Of a stretch of 64,000 nt of DNA, positions 46,544 through 59,606 are shown piece by piece. The stretch is from assembly GCF_021155775.2 (NCBI RefSeq), contig NC_060238.1:6310001-6374000 (forward strand). Direction: 5' to 3'. A program made the translations under genes and the position numbers. Under the pieces are notes generated by a model, which was given only the letters and a program-made list of their open reading frames with translations, had not been told where the DNA came from and did not search any database. This DNA is from Neodiprion pinetum (taxonomy: Eukaryota > Arthropoda > Insecta > Hymenoptera > Diprionidae). Position 1 is the first letter of the stretch. Each line of letters starts with the position of its first letter.

Positions 46544-47963
46544 ATGGTTTTCGACATGGTGTTAATACGGCGACGGCCTTTGATGCCGTTTCGTGGTAGT
46601 GACTAAACCCACGTTTAACGGCCAGGTCGCATACGTTTAACGGGTATAACTATATCGATCAATTTCTACCTGGTGGCACCGTTTGTTACCAACAACTGAC
46701 TCAAACTCATCGGCATTATTCATACAGATCTGTCAAAAAATTATGTTGTTCTTACGAACACAGTTACCATTTTGCGCTGGAATGCAATACGGTGTTTTTT
46801 TTTTTCACGCCAACTGTCACCGCCACGCTTCAACCTCACTCAATTTCTACATGGCCACCCCACATAGATCAACCATATTGCCGCTGACTGGCTCAAGCTA
46901 CCCTGACCGTGTCCAGAGTTCAATCCATAGCCACATAACCACGGCCTCGCATTGCCATATTGTGGCTTCTCGAGAGGATTAGCTGCTAACACCACACTCC
47001 GAGTCGATATCATATTTACATGACTACCATTTAGGACTTTGCATGGATTCCAAATTGGAGGAGCTGCCACGAAAAGATCATAGAGACTCATTCGACCTCT
47101 ACCGGTCATGACCTCAATGCACCAGCGTCATCCAGTCATTCCCAATACTTCTAAAACACAATTGTGACATCATCCGAACTATTACGGTTTTCATAAGATG
47201 ACAACTTGACTCAATATAGTTGAATTTTTTTTTCTCTCGTAGAGCAAATTTAAATAGCAAATTACTGATAAAACGCAGCTATAATTCCAAGCTCGAATAA
47301 AAAAGTCACTCCAAAATTACACGAATCACATATTTGTTCAAGTAAATTACTCCGTGCAATGAGTGAATTGATGCGTTTCCTAATGATTTTAGGAAAAACG
47401 CGACACATTTCAAAGCTACTCGTATGGTATGAGAAAGTGTAGTGTTACAATGGTCGCCGTGTGACGGCTGTGCCGCAGACTTAATGGTTCAATGTACTGG
47501 ACTGAGTGAGCCAACATATGTGGTCACCGCATGGCTGGTTGACGGTTTATGCTAGACATTTAGCTAACCGCGACATCGACACACATGCGACTTCCAGACG
47601 GCTGCCAAATGTCTATACCTACTGGAGAACATTTTCATGATTCTGACTCCTGGATTTTACCCAGCCAAAAAGGTAGTACAATTTTTACATGCTCTGTAAG
47701 ATCGATGCCACCTCAATGTTAATAGATACTATTGGAGTTTTCGAGACCAAGGAGCAATCGTGAAACTTACTCAGCTTTCCTCGTCCGTCTTTGAGACACG
47801 CCACGAACGTTGGTATCGTTGATGAGAAGATTACGAAGTGAAATTGTGAATTGTTGGTAGCCACCAATTTAGATGAATATGGCAGGTGCGAGTAAAAATT
47901 TTAAATTGTCAAACTTTGGACTGACCATCCAATCCACGGCATATTGCGCAAGTTGCTACATTC
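46544..47963. other. No gene recognised
   Basis: The word CGTTTAACGG occurs twice near 46612 and 46636. Frames 46683-46982 plus and 46840-47109 minus overlap and lack motifs. Confidence 0.35.
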
Positions 47964-48061
47964 GAAGTTTTGACCATTGGGAATCCTGACCATTTTAAAT
48001 TTTGACTATTCGGAGCTTCAACCGTTTGTAATCTTAACCATTCGGAATTTTGACCGTCGAG
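47964..48061. repeat. 16-17-bp degenerate tandem repeat, six units
   Basis: Units follow the pattern AATTTTGACCATTCGG, at 47964, 47981, 47998, 48014, 48030 and 48046. The two best kept are 47998-48013 and 48046-48061. Confidence 0.75.
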
Positions 48062-48539
48062 AATAACATATTTCGAACAGGTTTTACTCACCAGTTTTAA
48101 TGAAATGCCTGTATTCAGATTTTTGACACTTCCGAACCCAACATTTCGGTATTAATTCTTATCCGAGAACTCGGCCATCTGCATCCTATTCGGGCGTGTA
48201 TAAGTAGCTTGCAAAAATAATTTTTACGTTTCTGTCACCTCGATGACACATAAGCATGGCTTTATGCAAGGCGATTTGTGAAGGTGTGTCTGAGAATGAT
48301 CACCCGGGGCTAATTTGTGGGAAAAAAATTTTGATGCATGTTTCCCACTGGGATTATGTAATGTAATGTAACACATATATTCCGGGTGAAATCCCTGGCA
48401 ATTCTTCTCGGGTGAATATATACACAGCGTGATTGATTGCGAGAGCCGGAGGCGTTAATCTCGGAATAGAGTTTATAGAACACATTTCAAAAACGCATTT
48501 ATCATGAAACCTTCGGTTAGCTGAACTCAATCCCTCCAG
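48062..48539. other. No gene recognised
   Basis: It holds ATGTAATGTAATGTAAC near 48356 and a CACCCGGGG word at 48301. No open frame of note. Confidence 0.35.
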
Positions 48540-48860
48540 GGCCGCCCTCCGGATTACCAGCTGGAAGTGGATCGTGAAACGGACGGAAAATATGACGGCT
48601 GGTTTAATTAGTTACTTGTTCAAGTTGAAGCTGCGTCTCCCGGCCTTTCAAATCCACAGTCTCGGTGGGTAATACGAACGTAGGTGGGCAGGCAGGCTGC
48701 AGAGAATCGATCTAAATAGCCTCATAAAAGGTGGCGATGATAATAACAATGAATCTGGGCTCGATTATATTCGAGCAGGAGGAATTCATTTCCGAAGAAA
48801 ATAAAAGGACCGTTTTTGTCCGCTACGGCGGCGGAAAATTAATTGACAATTAAACCAAAT
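48540..48860. promoter_or_regulatory. Candidate conserved regulatory block with homeodomain-type words
   Basis: A repeat-free block with GGTTTAATTAGTTAC (48600-48615) and AATTAATTGACAATTAAACC (48837-48857), plus ATCGATCTAAAT and GATGATAATAACAATG. Such ATTA-rich words within otherwise GC-moderate DNA are common in developmental enhancers. No direct evidence. Confidence 0.22.
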
Positions 48861-51800
48861 TAGCGAAACCGTGCAACGACTGCATCATCCGTTCAATTTC
48901 AACTCCACACTCAATGAACTTGATTGTTATACACTTTTTGTAAATTTGAATTCTCTCTCCTTGATTTAACCTCCAGCCGGCAGCTCTTTCTCCGTCGCTC
49001 AAAGTGCCCTTCAAAGGACAAGGAAACTCGATACATCGCAGAACCACAGCGGCCTGAGGTGAAAACATGACGCCGCAGTTTGAAAAATGTTCAACCTCGC
49101 GCCGGTAATTGTAAATTTCAGTAAATTAATAGTGCCAAGAAAACACAGACCTGTATAAGTTTGTACGTGATTATGAATCGAAAATTTTTAAACGATTTAC
49201 AGTCAGGTTCAACAGAATAATAAGATTGATACATATTTGATGAATGGATTTTCCATGTTTGAGTGATTTACCCTCGGATTTATCCGCATTTCATTAATCT
49301 TATGAGGAATATCACGCATGATTTCAATGAGCTTTAGGTCTGATCCATGATTGAAAACCTTTTGCTCTCGCTCGCTCTCAGGGTATCCTAAAGAGGAAAC
49401 CAAATTTTCTAATATTCTAGAAATTTCAATTTCTTGTAATACTCAAAATTCAAACATAGCCACAAAATTTCATCGGGCTTTTTTTTTTTAATTTTCTGTG
49501 GCATTTTCGAAATAAACAGAAAAAATTGTAATCATATAACACATCCAACACATGTGAGTATGTCAGAAGTCATGAGGTTGAAATTTGTAACGTTATCATA
49601 ACGAAACATCGGGAAAAAACTGACTATCTTCTTATTTTTACAATGACTTAATAAACTAAAATTTCAAAATACAAATATGTTTTTTTTTTTTTATCGGTTT
49701 ACTGAATTTCAACCAAATCCAAAGTCGCAAAATCAAGTTTTTCTCCAGATATGATTCATTACAATAACGTTACTAACTGCAACATGACCAGAAACTGCAC
49801 GCCTCGTAAATCTTCGAAGACCCTGAACCTGGTCTCCTTTCTCCTGATTCTCATGCTTCTGTAAACAATTATTACATCGTATTAAAAATATTTAATGAAA
49901 TGAGCTATTTCACTTTCAAGAGTTATAACTCCAAGCCAAACAATTTTGCTCAAGAAACTTGAGGGAACGTTAAACAACGTAACACACACTTCAGATCAAT
50001 GACCGCTAACTAGGTCATCAATTGTACCCAAGACCAATATTTTTACCAGTATGAGAATTGGTGACAGCTGTTAATGTCGATTATACACGAGTGACAATAG
50101 TTGCCAATGTAGCATGATGAAATACAAGGAGACCCAGAAAGTTGAGAAAGCACTCTACTCTTCAAGCGGAGTATACCAAGCTAAAACCCAACGTGTTACT
50201 CACTGAAATCGGCATCTGATCCCAACCAACGGAATCGATCTAGTTTCCGTTGATCGGAGTTCAGAGATTGCAGCTACTTCACCCATCCTTCGTGTCAGTA
50301 GCCGAGAGACACGTGAACAGGAACATTGTTCCCTGGGAAACAATGGCGAGTAGAATGGGTAGAGTGTGGGAAATAACAAGGGTGTGTCTCTCCGTGTCCC
50401 CGCTTCCATCCTCGTCTTCCTTGTCTCGAACTCCATCGCCGCCTGTGTGAATCTTCCAGGGTCTTTAAGGCGGGCGAGTCACCATCGCCGACAATTGCAC
50501 CAGGACTCCCCATCACCGACCGTTTCAGACACGCTTGTGCCTTATTATCTAGTTATAACTTACCCTACAGTGTAGGTTCCCTGTGGGCATTCCCCGAGGC
50601 TACTATGCCACTCGTTATATACTTGTATCAGACAGCTGGCACGGAAGTTACCCTATGCAGTCTCGGACACCCGTGTTCATTATGGTCGGTCAGACAGGCG
50701 TACGCAACTTCTTTGCTCCACGTGTCAATCAATTTTTTACGTATTTTGTAGAAAATTGTCTCGTGGGACCGCAATGTTTTCTTGTAAATACCAAATCGGT
50801 GAAATAATTTTCTGATAATCGCAATAGTACATTATGTAACGCGGGAATAAAGTACAAGATTATTTTAGCGGGTGGGTTTACTACCCGAGCTAAATCCAAG
50901 GAAAATATGAGGCCAATTTAAAGGTCCCAATTTTCAAATAAATATTGCGGCCAGAAATGAGTCGGAAATAAAGTCTTATATGTAAGACAGGAATGAAAGT
51001 CGACTTTATTCCCTCATACTGGTAAATATGAAATCTCGATGTTAATTTAGTCAATTTAATGAAATAATACTTTTTTCATGCTATTATCAAAATACCGAAT
51101 ACCTTCTGATCTAAATCGGTTCACTAGATAAAGTTAGTGAAATTTATGAAGTGATGAGAAATATTTAATGATTACCGCTATCAAATGATATACATCGTAA
51201 ATCTACAAAAATTTTTGTCGAAGTGGCAAAATACTCTCGATAAAGCGTTAAAAATCCTTTCTCGCAACAGAAGTAAGTTGAACAGGCATCCACCTAGTAT
51301 AATCAGCAAAACTGATTACATTAGTGGTCCAATACCATCAATTTGCAATGGCATATTTTTCTCTCATCGTTTGATGTGGCAGGTAAATCATATGACATAA
51401 ATTACAATCGAATGGTAATTTTATCAATTACAACAATTAAACAATCATTTTCCAATCCTTACAACGTGATTTCACTGATTGTGAGTAGATTTGATTTTAT
51501 ATTCGCAACAGAATCTATGGGATTATGGTTCCAAAAATTTTCTTAGATATTACTAAAAAATGTTGTGTTCTGCGCACTATAAAATCATCTAAACTTCTTG
51601 GTTTTGTCAAAGTAATGTTTGGTAGGATGTATATTATCCCTGAAACTTCTGGCTTCGAGGACAAAATTTCGGTCACTACGACCAAATTATTTTCTCAGTG
51701 TAACCACTCGTGACCTTCATCTTCGATCTCTTTGATTAAACTACAAAAAAAGCATAATATAAAGTCGCATATGGTATTACTATAATGGATGGATTTTCCG

Positions 51801-53646
51801 TTGCAATATAACGATTATACCGACACTCCAAGCACAATTATTACCACAACTATAGCAGGTACAATTTTCTATACAGTATAAGACTAGTTTCCATCGAGAG
51901 GCGGCAAATCCACTTGCTAGCACACCTCGTACCATACGTGAATTTTTTAGCATACCCACCCTGTACTCTGTATAACTTCAACGATGTCATTGCTACTCTT
52001 TGAAAAAGAGTCGGTGAACGTATAAATGACTACCCCGTGTTTGTCGAGTGAGTTTTCCCACGACTTAAACACCTCGTGCAGACGTCGTATCGAACACTGT
52101 TCAACAGAATACTCATGGAATAATTCCTAGTGAAAAGTGCGGTGCAGGCATATAAAGGTTTAACGATTTTACGAAGGGACGGAATAAAGATGCACGAGCT
52201 ACCAAGTAGCAGCAAACTTAAGCCACCATGAAACGGTGTCGGTTATACACCATGAATAAACCAAGATGTTACGCTGCTCCGACGTGTGCGACAGTTACAT
52301 TATAATGTGGACAGTAAGTTTCACAGTTCGTGTAAACTCTCGAGTTTCTAGTCGTGTGATAATATCATTACTGTTACCGCAGTAACAGATCTGGAAAGCA
52401 AACTTCCAATTCTTATGCTAATCATTCGGTACATATTTGGCACTTGTAACAATTCAAATATTCCCGCCTCAAACCAAAACTAGTACTACAATTGGAATTG
52501 ATTCAAGGTGTAATTACGTGGTGTCCACCTTCGTCGATTTACACTTTTGTTCTCGGAATCGAGATTTCTCTGTGACAATCTTTTTTCGGAACAAAATGTG
52601 TGAAATTCCCGTTCACAATAATTGTCGTTGTTTTTTTTTTTTTTTTTTTTTTTCATCGATTGAACTTTGATGATCATCAAACCGTTTTTCATTACAAAGT
52701 TCCTTGTCGAAGGTTCTGTCACAATAGAAACAAGTCAGTGACCGGTGAAGCATAAACTTTGGAAATTATCTTCGAGAATAAAACCACATGGATCTTGGTT
52801 TCCAACGAACGTTTCGCTGTTATTAATATCATCGAGTAATCTACGTTACTTGTAATCGGAAGATGAGTGATTATTAGAGAAACAATTCAAACATTAAAAA
52901 AACAAAACTTCAACGAAAACATATACAATGAAAGTGAGAGAGTATTGAAAATGAATAAAGATACATCGGAGAAACAATCGTAATGTGGAAAAAAAAAAAA
53001 CGATTTACGTTTACAATTTTAACTTTAAACACCATTTGACAGATAATCTATGTATTGAATGAGCGAATGATTGAATGGATGAATGAATTAATATGCAATG
53101 TTTTTTTTTTTTTGCTATTGCTATAAAATTGAGACGGTAAAATGAAGCGAAATATTTAAAATTTTCATCATACGTAACAGAAAACTCTGGTTAATTTATT
53201 TTTAATCAACTTAAATTAATATACACTCTAACGGATCCCATAAATGAAAAAAATGTACTTAAGCTCAGGTATCGAATCAAGAACGGACTTGAAGGCCTTC
53301 AGTTGTACGGTGCTTGACGCATACGCGCTAACGCTTTTCATCCAATCATCTTGATGGTGCCAAGAACATCAGGACAGAACATAACGGCATTAGTTACTCA
53401 GAGCTTTCCAACGAGTGCTGATTCGGGCAACTCCCAATTAAAGTCCTGGAAAATTTCATTAAACTTTCCAAACAATGATCATTGTTTTAACTTGCTCAGA
53501 ATCGAACAATTCAAACCTCGGTACGGTGAACGCTTGACTTTCTCAAACTTACCAGTAAATCCGTTACAGGTTAGACGGCTTAAGTATTAAATGAAGAAAA
53601 AATAAATAAAAAAATTTCCATGACTCCGGTTCACACCGTAATTCTA
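48861..53646. other. Mostly AT-rich, no gene recognised
   Basis: A GC-richer patch at 50200-50700 keeps several overlapping frames open on both strands (50200-50436 and 50295-50516 minus; 50250-50450, 50366-50575 and 50583-50807 plus) with no domain. Poly-T at 52630-52653 and 53101-53114. A 10-base inverted pair GGAATAAAGT/ACTTTATTCC (50845 and 51002) is noted but too short to call. Confidence 0.35.
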
Positions 53647-54073
53647 CACCGAGAGAAATTTTTAGGTCCGGTGACCGCTCAATCCTTAACTATTTTCATT
53701 TTTACCACAATCGAAAAATATAGTTGTAGGTAGAAAATGAAGATTAGTTTTGTAGCTGTTACCGGAAAGTCTAGTATCCGTTACTATTCTTTCTCATTAC
53801 GATCACTGTTGCTATATTTTCTTGCAACTGTTGCGAAAATTTAATGCTTGTGCAAGAATAAATTGACGTTAAAGCCTTATTCAACTAAAAAAGTAGAGTA
53901 AACATCACAAACTGATTTTGCGTTGCAATAACCAAAAAAGGATCGACAATAGCGCAAAATGGTTACGCGTACCTCGTTTTTTGCAATACCAACAATATTC
54001 GAAAAGTTTTTTCAACGATACCTGTTTTACTGAATTTTTTTAGTCACTATAACAAATGAAATTTTTCTTAGTG
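53647..54073 (-). mobile_element. 430-bp MITE family B, copy 3
   Basis: Reverse orientation relative to copies 1 and 2. It starts CACCGAGAGAAATTTTTAG and ends with AAATTTTTCTTAGTG. TA flanks both ends (53645-53646 and 54074-54075), matching the flanks of copy 1 and supporting TA target duplication. The interior is nearly colinear with 55602-56032. Confidence 0.9.
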
Positions 54074-55601
54074 TACGTGTCGAGAAAGCTTTAACGATGT
54101 AGATTCGGTGCAAGTTTCTGGCTGTGAAATAACTCCGGGTTGGATTGCACAGAGTTCCTCGAGGCGTACGTAGCGTCGGGTGCAGCAAATTGACGGTATA
54201 TCAGTTGCCCCTCGTTAGAGCAACTCTGCAGGAGCCGGCTGCACGAGCCAGAAAACCGGGAATCGAAGCTCACATAGACATCGCGGATTGAGAGAGGGCA
54301 TGGAAATTTGCTGCCTTCTACTGCACGCAGTCGGAACACTGCACAAACGGAAACAAACGGAGGAGATACGCTAGCGGTAAAGTAAACGCAGAAAATGTAC
54401 GACTTGTGAATATAACGATATTGCTTCTCTGCATTTTTCCACTTGACGGCTGCTTCGGGTAACGTTATTCACTCACAGGATAAATTTCAACATGCAGATA
54501 CTCGATATCTGCTACCTACCAGTCGCCGGATGTGCGTTATGGAAAATTTCATGTCTTCAAAGGATTTAAATGTCACATTGGTGTCACTGGTATACTCATT
54601 TATACTCAGCACAGTTGATCTTTTATAATATAATGCCCGATTATGAGTCGTCTTCAACCAGTTAAAGTGCATGATCGAATTCCTTAAATTTCAGAGTAAA
54701 GCAAAATTTCAATTTTTTTTTTTCTGTGTAAACGAATGATCAGTCAATCATCTTGAGCGCATCGCTGCATCGTCAGAATTAGTTATCAGAAGTTTCTAAT
54801 ACGGTAAATTACTTTGATGTTTAGCATACTTGGAATAACAGGTAACAATTCACCGATTTCTTGAATTTTCGTACAAAGTGTATTTTATCACAGATTTTAC
54901 AGTAAGTTCGTAGAGATGTACTAAAATTTTGAAATTATTTTATCCAATTGTGAAACACAACGAGTCTACCACACCTTTCTCATATTTTGTATTTTACGAT
55001 GTAGAAATCTTGAAAACTATATTTCAAAACACGAAAGTTTTTTCTCCAATTTAACTAATTTCTGAGTCATAATTATCAAGGGTGAATTTATAATCTTCAA
55101 CATAGGCGAAGTTGAAAAAATATCTTCGTTCTAATATTCCGAGAAATTTTCACGTATTTTCACGTCAATTACAGACAGATGGACATAATTGAGTTGAAAA
55201 GTGCGACGTCCGGTAACTCGGGAATGTAAAGTGGTAATCAGTTTTTGAATTTTTGACAAATTGATAGGAAGTTTCTGTTTGAAATTTTTTTATCAGCTCC
55301 GTACTTCATTGAAAGTTGAAAGTGTGGTTCATGTTCAAATTGATGAGAAACCGTCGTTTCATCGCCTGCGGGGTTTCGCCTGACAAGGCGTTTCGAAACT
55401 TTGGGAAAAGTTTCAAAGCAAATTTCCAAATATATTACAAAGTCATATCTATACTCATGCACACAGCAATATTGATATTAATAGAAGTGCTTCCGTACGA
55501 GTTTTCGCCCCTTCGGCTTTCGACTTCCGTGTAAATATATTTTCGATTTTTCCATACCATTGAACAAAGAATCGCGTGTCTGTAATTTATTTATAAACCC
55601 C
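54074..55601. other. Interval between two MITE copies, no gene seen
   Basis: GC-richer at 54100-54350 (an 82-codon minus frame with no motif), AT-rich afterwards. Confidence 0.4.
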
Positions 55602-56032
55602 CACTGAGAGAAATTTTTATTTCCGGTTAGCGCTCAATCCTTTTTACTATTTTTACTTTTTACCACAATCGAATAATTTATTTCCAGATACAAAATGAAA
55701 ATAAGTTTTCTAGCTGTTACCGGAAAGTCTAGTATCCGTTACTATTCTTTCTAATTACGATCACCGTTACTATATTTTCTTACTACCGTTGCGAAAATTT
55801 AACGCTTGTGCAAGAATAAATTGACGTTAAAGCCTTTATTTAACTAAAAAAGTAGAATGAACCTCACAAACTGATTTTGCGTTGCAATTAGCAAAAAAGG
55901 ATCGACAATAGCGCAAAACGGTAACGCGTACCTCGTTTTTCGTAACGCCAACAATATTCAAACAATTCTTTCAACGATACCTTTTTTACTGAATTTTTCT
56001 AGCCACTATAGCAAATGAAATTTTTCTCAATG
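55602..56032 (-). mobile_element. 430-bp MITE family B, copy 4
   Basis: Starts CACTGAGAGAAATTTTTATT and ends AAATTTTTCTCAATG, in the same orientation as copy 3 and about 1.96 kb from it. The flanks are CC rather than TA, so the insertion boundaries have changed or differ. The open frame that begins at 56015 starts inside this element's right end. Confidence 0.9.
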
Positions 56033-56820
56033 CCGAACATCATTTGGTGGAGGAAATACCGTTCATGCCGAGCAAACGGAGAGGAAAGAGAAAAATTGAA
56101 GCTGCCGGAGTCTCGATATTTGGATGATCTCTGCCCGAAGGATACGGTTTGCTCAAGCGGCGGGTTCCTACATAATTCTACGGTTAGTTCGTTAGAGGGA
56201 ATCCTTCGGGCTTTAGCGCCGCTCGTTCTGCAAGCACACCATCAGAAATGCGGAACGCGTGTAACTGAAACTCGGTCTATCCGACCGAGAGCCCCTCTGA
56301 ATTTTAAATTTCTACGAATGTTTACATGGAAGAACAACCTGCCCGTGGCTAACCGCGAGTGTATGTCACAGTTGCGTTCCATTAATGCCTCAATTGTCGG
56401 CTCGCGTTGCAGACCCCGTTAAAGGTGAAACCGCGCAATTCGCGTTGTTGCAGGTATTTTAATCGAGGCGTGCAGTCCGTTTGCGGGAGTGGTGAAAATT
56501 GGTATTAATCACATCGCATCCGTGTATGTTTATCGGCCTAACGTTGGGCATAATTTATGCATGTTTTTGGGGCTGGTTTCACGCAAGTATAAAGCACGCG
56601 CACCGCCCGTTAGTGCCAGCCCAACTTCACCGATAATTCATTCCGGCTCCCGACAGACTCGCGTGACGAAATCCGCGATTTTCATATGCTTGTTTATTCA
56701 TTTATTAACGCGTTTCGTTGTTTTATTTATACCGAGATGCACGAGGGACTTTCTCAAGAACCACGAAAATCGTGGAAATAAACAAACGTCTCTCTGGCAG
56801 CTTAGGTAGTTTGAAAAAAC
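56033..56820. other. GC-richer, repeat-poor block
   Basis: Contains a 135-codon plus frame (56015-56422) and a 106-codon plus frame (56489-56809), neither with a recognised domain; the first begins in a MITE. Words such as TGTTTATTCATTTATTAACG (56692-56711) are fork-head/Caudal-like. It may be conserved non-coding DNA. Confidence 0.22.
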
Positions 56821-57068
56821 GGGGCGGGGTTGAAATTCCGAATTTGAAAAGTACCGAAAGCGCCTGATTCAAAATTATTTAGTCGCGAAATTTGGAGTAC
56901 GGACAATGAAGAAACAGAAACAACAAAGTTTCAAACGGTCGGAAACCCGACGGCTCAAAGTTCCGAAATGCGAGATTCTGAAAATTCAAATTACGATAGG
57001 GCAAAGTTGCGAAGAGTAAAATTCCGAACAATAAATTTTCGATAGTGTAAAATTCCGAGAGTTGAAAT
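56821..57068 (+). mobile_element. Single arm of fold-back family D
   Basis: GGGGCGGGGTTGAAATTCCG, then CCGAAAGCGCCTGATT, AAAGTTTCAAACGGTCGGAA and further TTCCGAA words follow the left arm of 25674-26271 in order (there CCGAAAGCGCCTAATT and AATTTCAAACGGATAGAT). No inverted partner arm is seen downstream. The 95-codon minus frame 56879-57166 is repeat read-through. Confidence 0.65.
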
Positions 57069-57859
57069 GTACTCACACGGCATGATTTACTCGAAGAGCG
57101 ACCGTAAATAATCAGAGGAACTGAACCGATTCCGAATGTAAAAATATTATGTTCATATATTTTCATACTCTACATTTGAAGTTGGGATTTTAATCAATGT
57201 TAGACGGTTGGAACAAATTTAGAAAAAAAATATTAAAAATTGTGCTGTAAAAGAGCACGCAAAGAGCTTCTTTGGTTTATTGTTGTGATTGTCCATTTCA
57301 CAGCATCTTACACGATTGTTTTTCCACATATTAACGGCGATAAACTGCCTTCATTTGGAAAAAAACTTTATTTTTTCACACAGTATCTTACATGTTTTCA
57401 ATGTAGACCGTTTCACACACCTTCATAATTTTTATTCACGCGTATCAACAGCTACCGTTGTGATATAAATAGCATACGCAGTGCACGCTACGAGTCTAAT
57501 TTAAATCAGTAGCCATAGCTTATCTCTAGAAATCAATCGATGACGTATCTTTCTCGACGTATCCACGCTACTGCATTCATTATCATACGCTTATCTGCTA
57601 TATCAAAAAGCCCTAAGACCTCTCTCAGCTTTCTCCCTGAATATCTTTCAGGTGCCGCAGTGCTACACGTTCATTCTGACAGAATATTACGACGGAATTC
57701 GAAATCCCGTGAATATATTTTTAACGAAGAGCATTGATTTTGGAAGACAATTTTAACATCCGTTGCAAAAAAATTATGGTATTCAATGCGACTAAATTTG
57801 GTCGATGTCTATTAACATAGCGTAATTTTTGCGGTCAATTTCGAAACCCGACGTCAAAA
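57069..57859. other. AT-rich stretch, no gene seen
   Basis: Frames of about 62-65 codons without motifs. Confidence 0.4.
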
Positions 57860-57925
57860 AGTGTTAGATTGACATTAAATATAGGTATTAGATTATCATC
57901 AGATAGTGTTATAGATTCGCACGAA
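57860..57925. repeat. Second locus of the 21-bp repeat
   Basis: Three units: AGTGTTAGATTGACATTAAAT, ATAGGTATTAGATTATCATC(AG) and ATAGTGTTATAGATTCGCAC(G). The first matches the minus-strand units at 33.3-33.5 kb, for example AGTGTTAGATTCACATCAAA. Confidence 0.55.
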
Positions 57926-59350
57926 ACTGCAATACACGGAAAGCAATGCCGTGTGTTTTACTTGCAGAGTAAACTGCACACAAATTACTTGTTAAAACTA
58001 CAGTGATTCAATTTATACGTTCTTTCGACGATTTAAAAGATGACGAAAAGCACGATGCAAGAGTTAAATTGAAATGATCGATAATCTGCGTGACAACCTG
58101 GAATTGTCATGAGATTTTTAATTTGGTCGTGGAAAAAACTGAAAACATCACTTTTCTATCATGGGAATTGGAAATGATTTTTTGAGGTAACAAGTTCACC
58201 TTTTTTCGTCGATAAAACAAGTTGGCTTGAACTGACTTTTATGTACATTATATTTTTCATAGAACATAGAGTTGATAAACTGAACGATTTAGTTTTTAAT
58301 AACTTACTAGAACTGGAAAAATGTCAGGGAAAACCAGGTTTTAGGTTCTGGAAAACCTGGATGACATGGAATTTTTTTTCCACAAATTTGTGGCCAGCCT
58401 GAGTCGCGATAAAAAATGTCAGTGGCACCTATTCAGACATTCGTGTGAATGGCCAGAACCAATGGTCTTGGTCTTCACAGATTGGAAGATGATTATCGGA
58501 GTCTTCTTACGAATCGCTAGTAAAGTAAGAAAGGTAGCTGAAAGATAGTCTCTGTGAGGAGACTAGCTCAAAGAGGTCCTTGGGACTTTGGATAGAGGTG
58601 AACAAATGCATTGCTGGTCAGACGTAGTAAATCCTTCTTGCGGTGAAACGACGGGGCAGGACAATGAATTACTACTGAACCACGCATGGGACAGCGAATA
58701 AGACAGGAAGTTACGCCGAGGATACGGGTTGAGTGCTCCTCGGCCAAAGCTAGGTATGTGCTTTTAAGTGGATCTTCGGATACTCCGGCCGATAGCCTCG
58801 AGTGTATGAGTGGTCGCCACATGAGCCGTTACACACACGCCTTCAAGGCGCCAGTCGTGTGTTACACGGTACCCATTCAAAGAGATAATCTGTCTTTCGG
58901 AGAGCAGAGGAAACTCTCCTGTTACACATACAGGCACACACACGCGCGCAGAGGTATCCTCTCGCTAATTAATTGGCTGTCAGATACCGTTGCGTTCACT
59001 ACGATTCGCATGGCTCGGGCAATATTGTATCTTGTTGTGATTTGTGGACATCTTACATCCCGATGTAAGATTACAATGCAGAAGGGACGGATTTTCGAGG
59101 GATTTGTTTGGGCATAAATTGAGATTCTTGTGAGTATTTAGGAGTGGATTTCACGGAATAACAAACGGACGATTATCGCTGTAGATTTCTCTTAATTATA
59201 TATATATGTGGCGCGATATAAATAATCCACTCACATTGGGAAGGGTTGCAAATCAGGTCCACTGTTTCTCGACAGCTCATTTTTGAACTTGGATGAAAGA
59301 TATCATTTAGTATGGATTTCAATTGGAAATATACCGATGACCTTTCTTAA
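57926..59350. other. No gene recognised
   Basis: GC-richer at 58560-59000, where a 143-codon plus frame (58686-59117) and an 84-codon minus frame (58568-58822) overlap; neither has a recognised domain. A perfect 10-base hairpin ATCTTACATC-CC-GATGTAAGAT is at 59050-59071. Confidence 0.35.
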
Positions 59351-59606
59351 CCTTCAACCGACAGCTTGGGGTCGTTCGTAACGTAAGGGTTTTTCATTGA
59401 GATTTTTGTAACTTGAAAGTTTGGAAATGTGACTTAATTTTTGACTACCTTAAAGTTGAATATTATTATTGCCACCTTTTTTATCCTGGAAAAGACATTT
59501 CGGTGAATACCTCAAAAAAATTCAGGTCAAAATATGGAACTGCTTCATTACAGCAAGCAATTTTCGGTTGGGGTATTTAACAAACCCAACGACACCCAGC
59601 TAAAGG
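59351..59606. mobile_element. piggyBac-type MITE with TTAA flanks
   Basis: TTAA lies immediately outside both ends (59347-59350 and 59607-59610). The left end reads CCTTCAACCGACAGCTTGGG then GTCGTT, and the right end on the minus strand CCTTTAGCTGGGTGTCGTT, which pair with a gap of about six bases. TTAA targets and CCY-type ends are typical of piggyBac-family elements. With 256 bp and no coding it can only be non-autonomous. Confidence 0.65.

Noticed and set aside
51675..51705. Possible MITE family B right end (ATTTTCTCAGTGTA)
   Set aside because: Only the terminal 14 bases match; no interior similarity or left end upstream.
56015..56422. 135-codon plus-strand frame
   Set aside because: The start codon lies in the terminal repeat of MITE copy 4, and no motif is seen in the rest.
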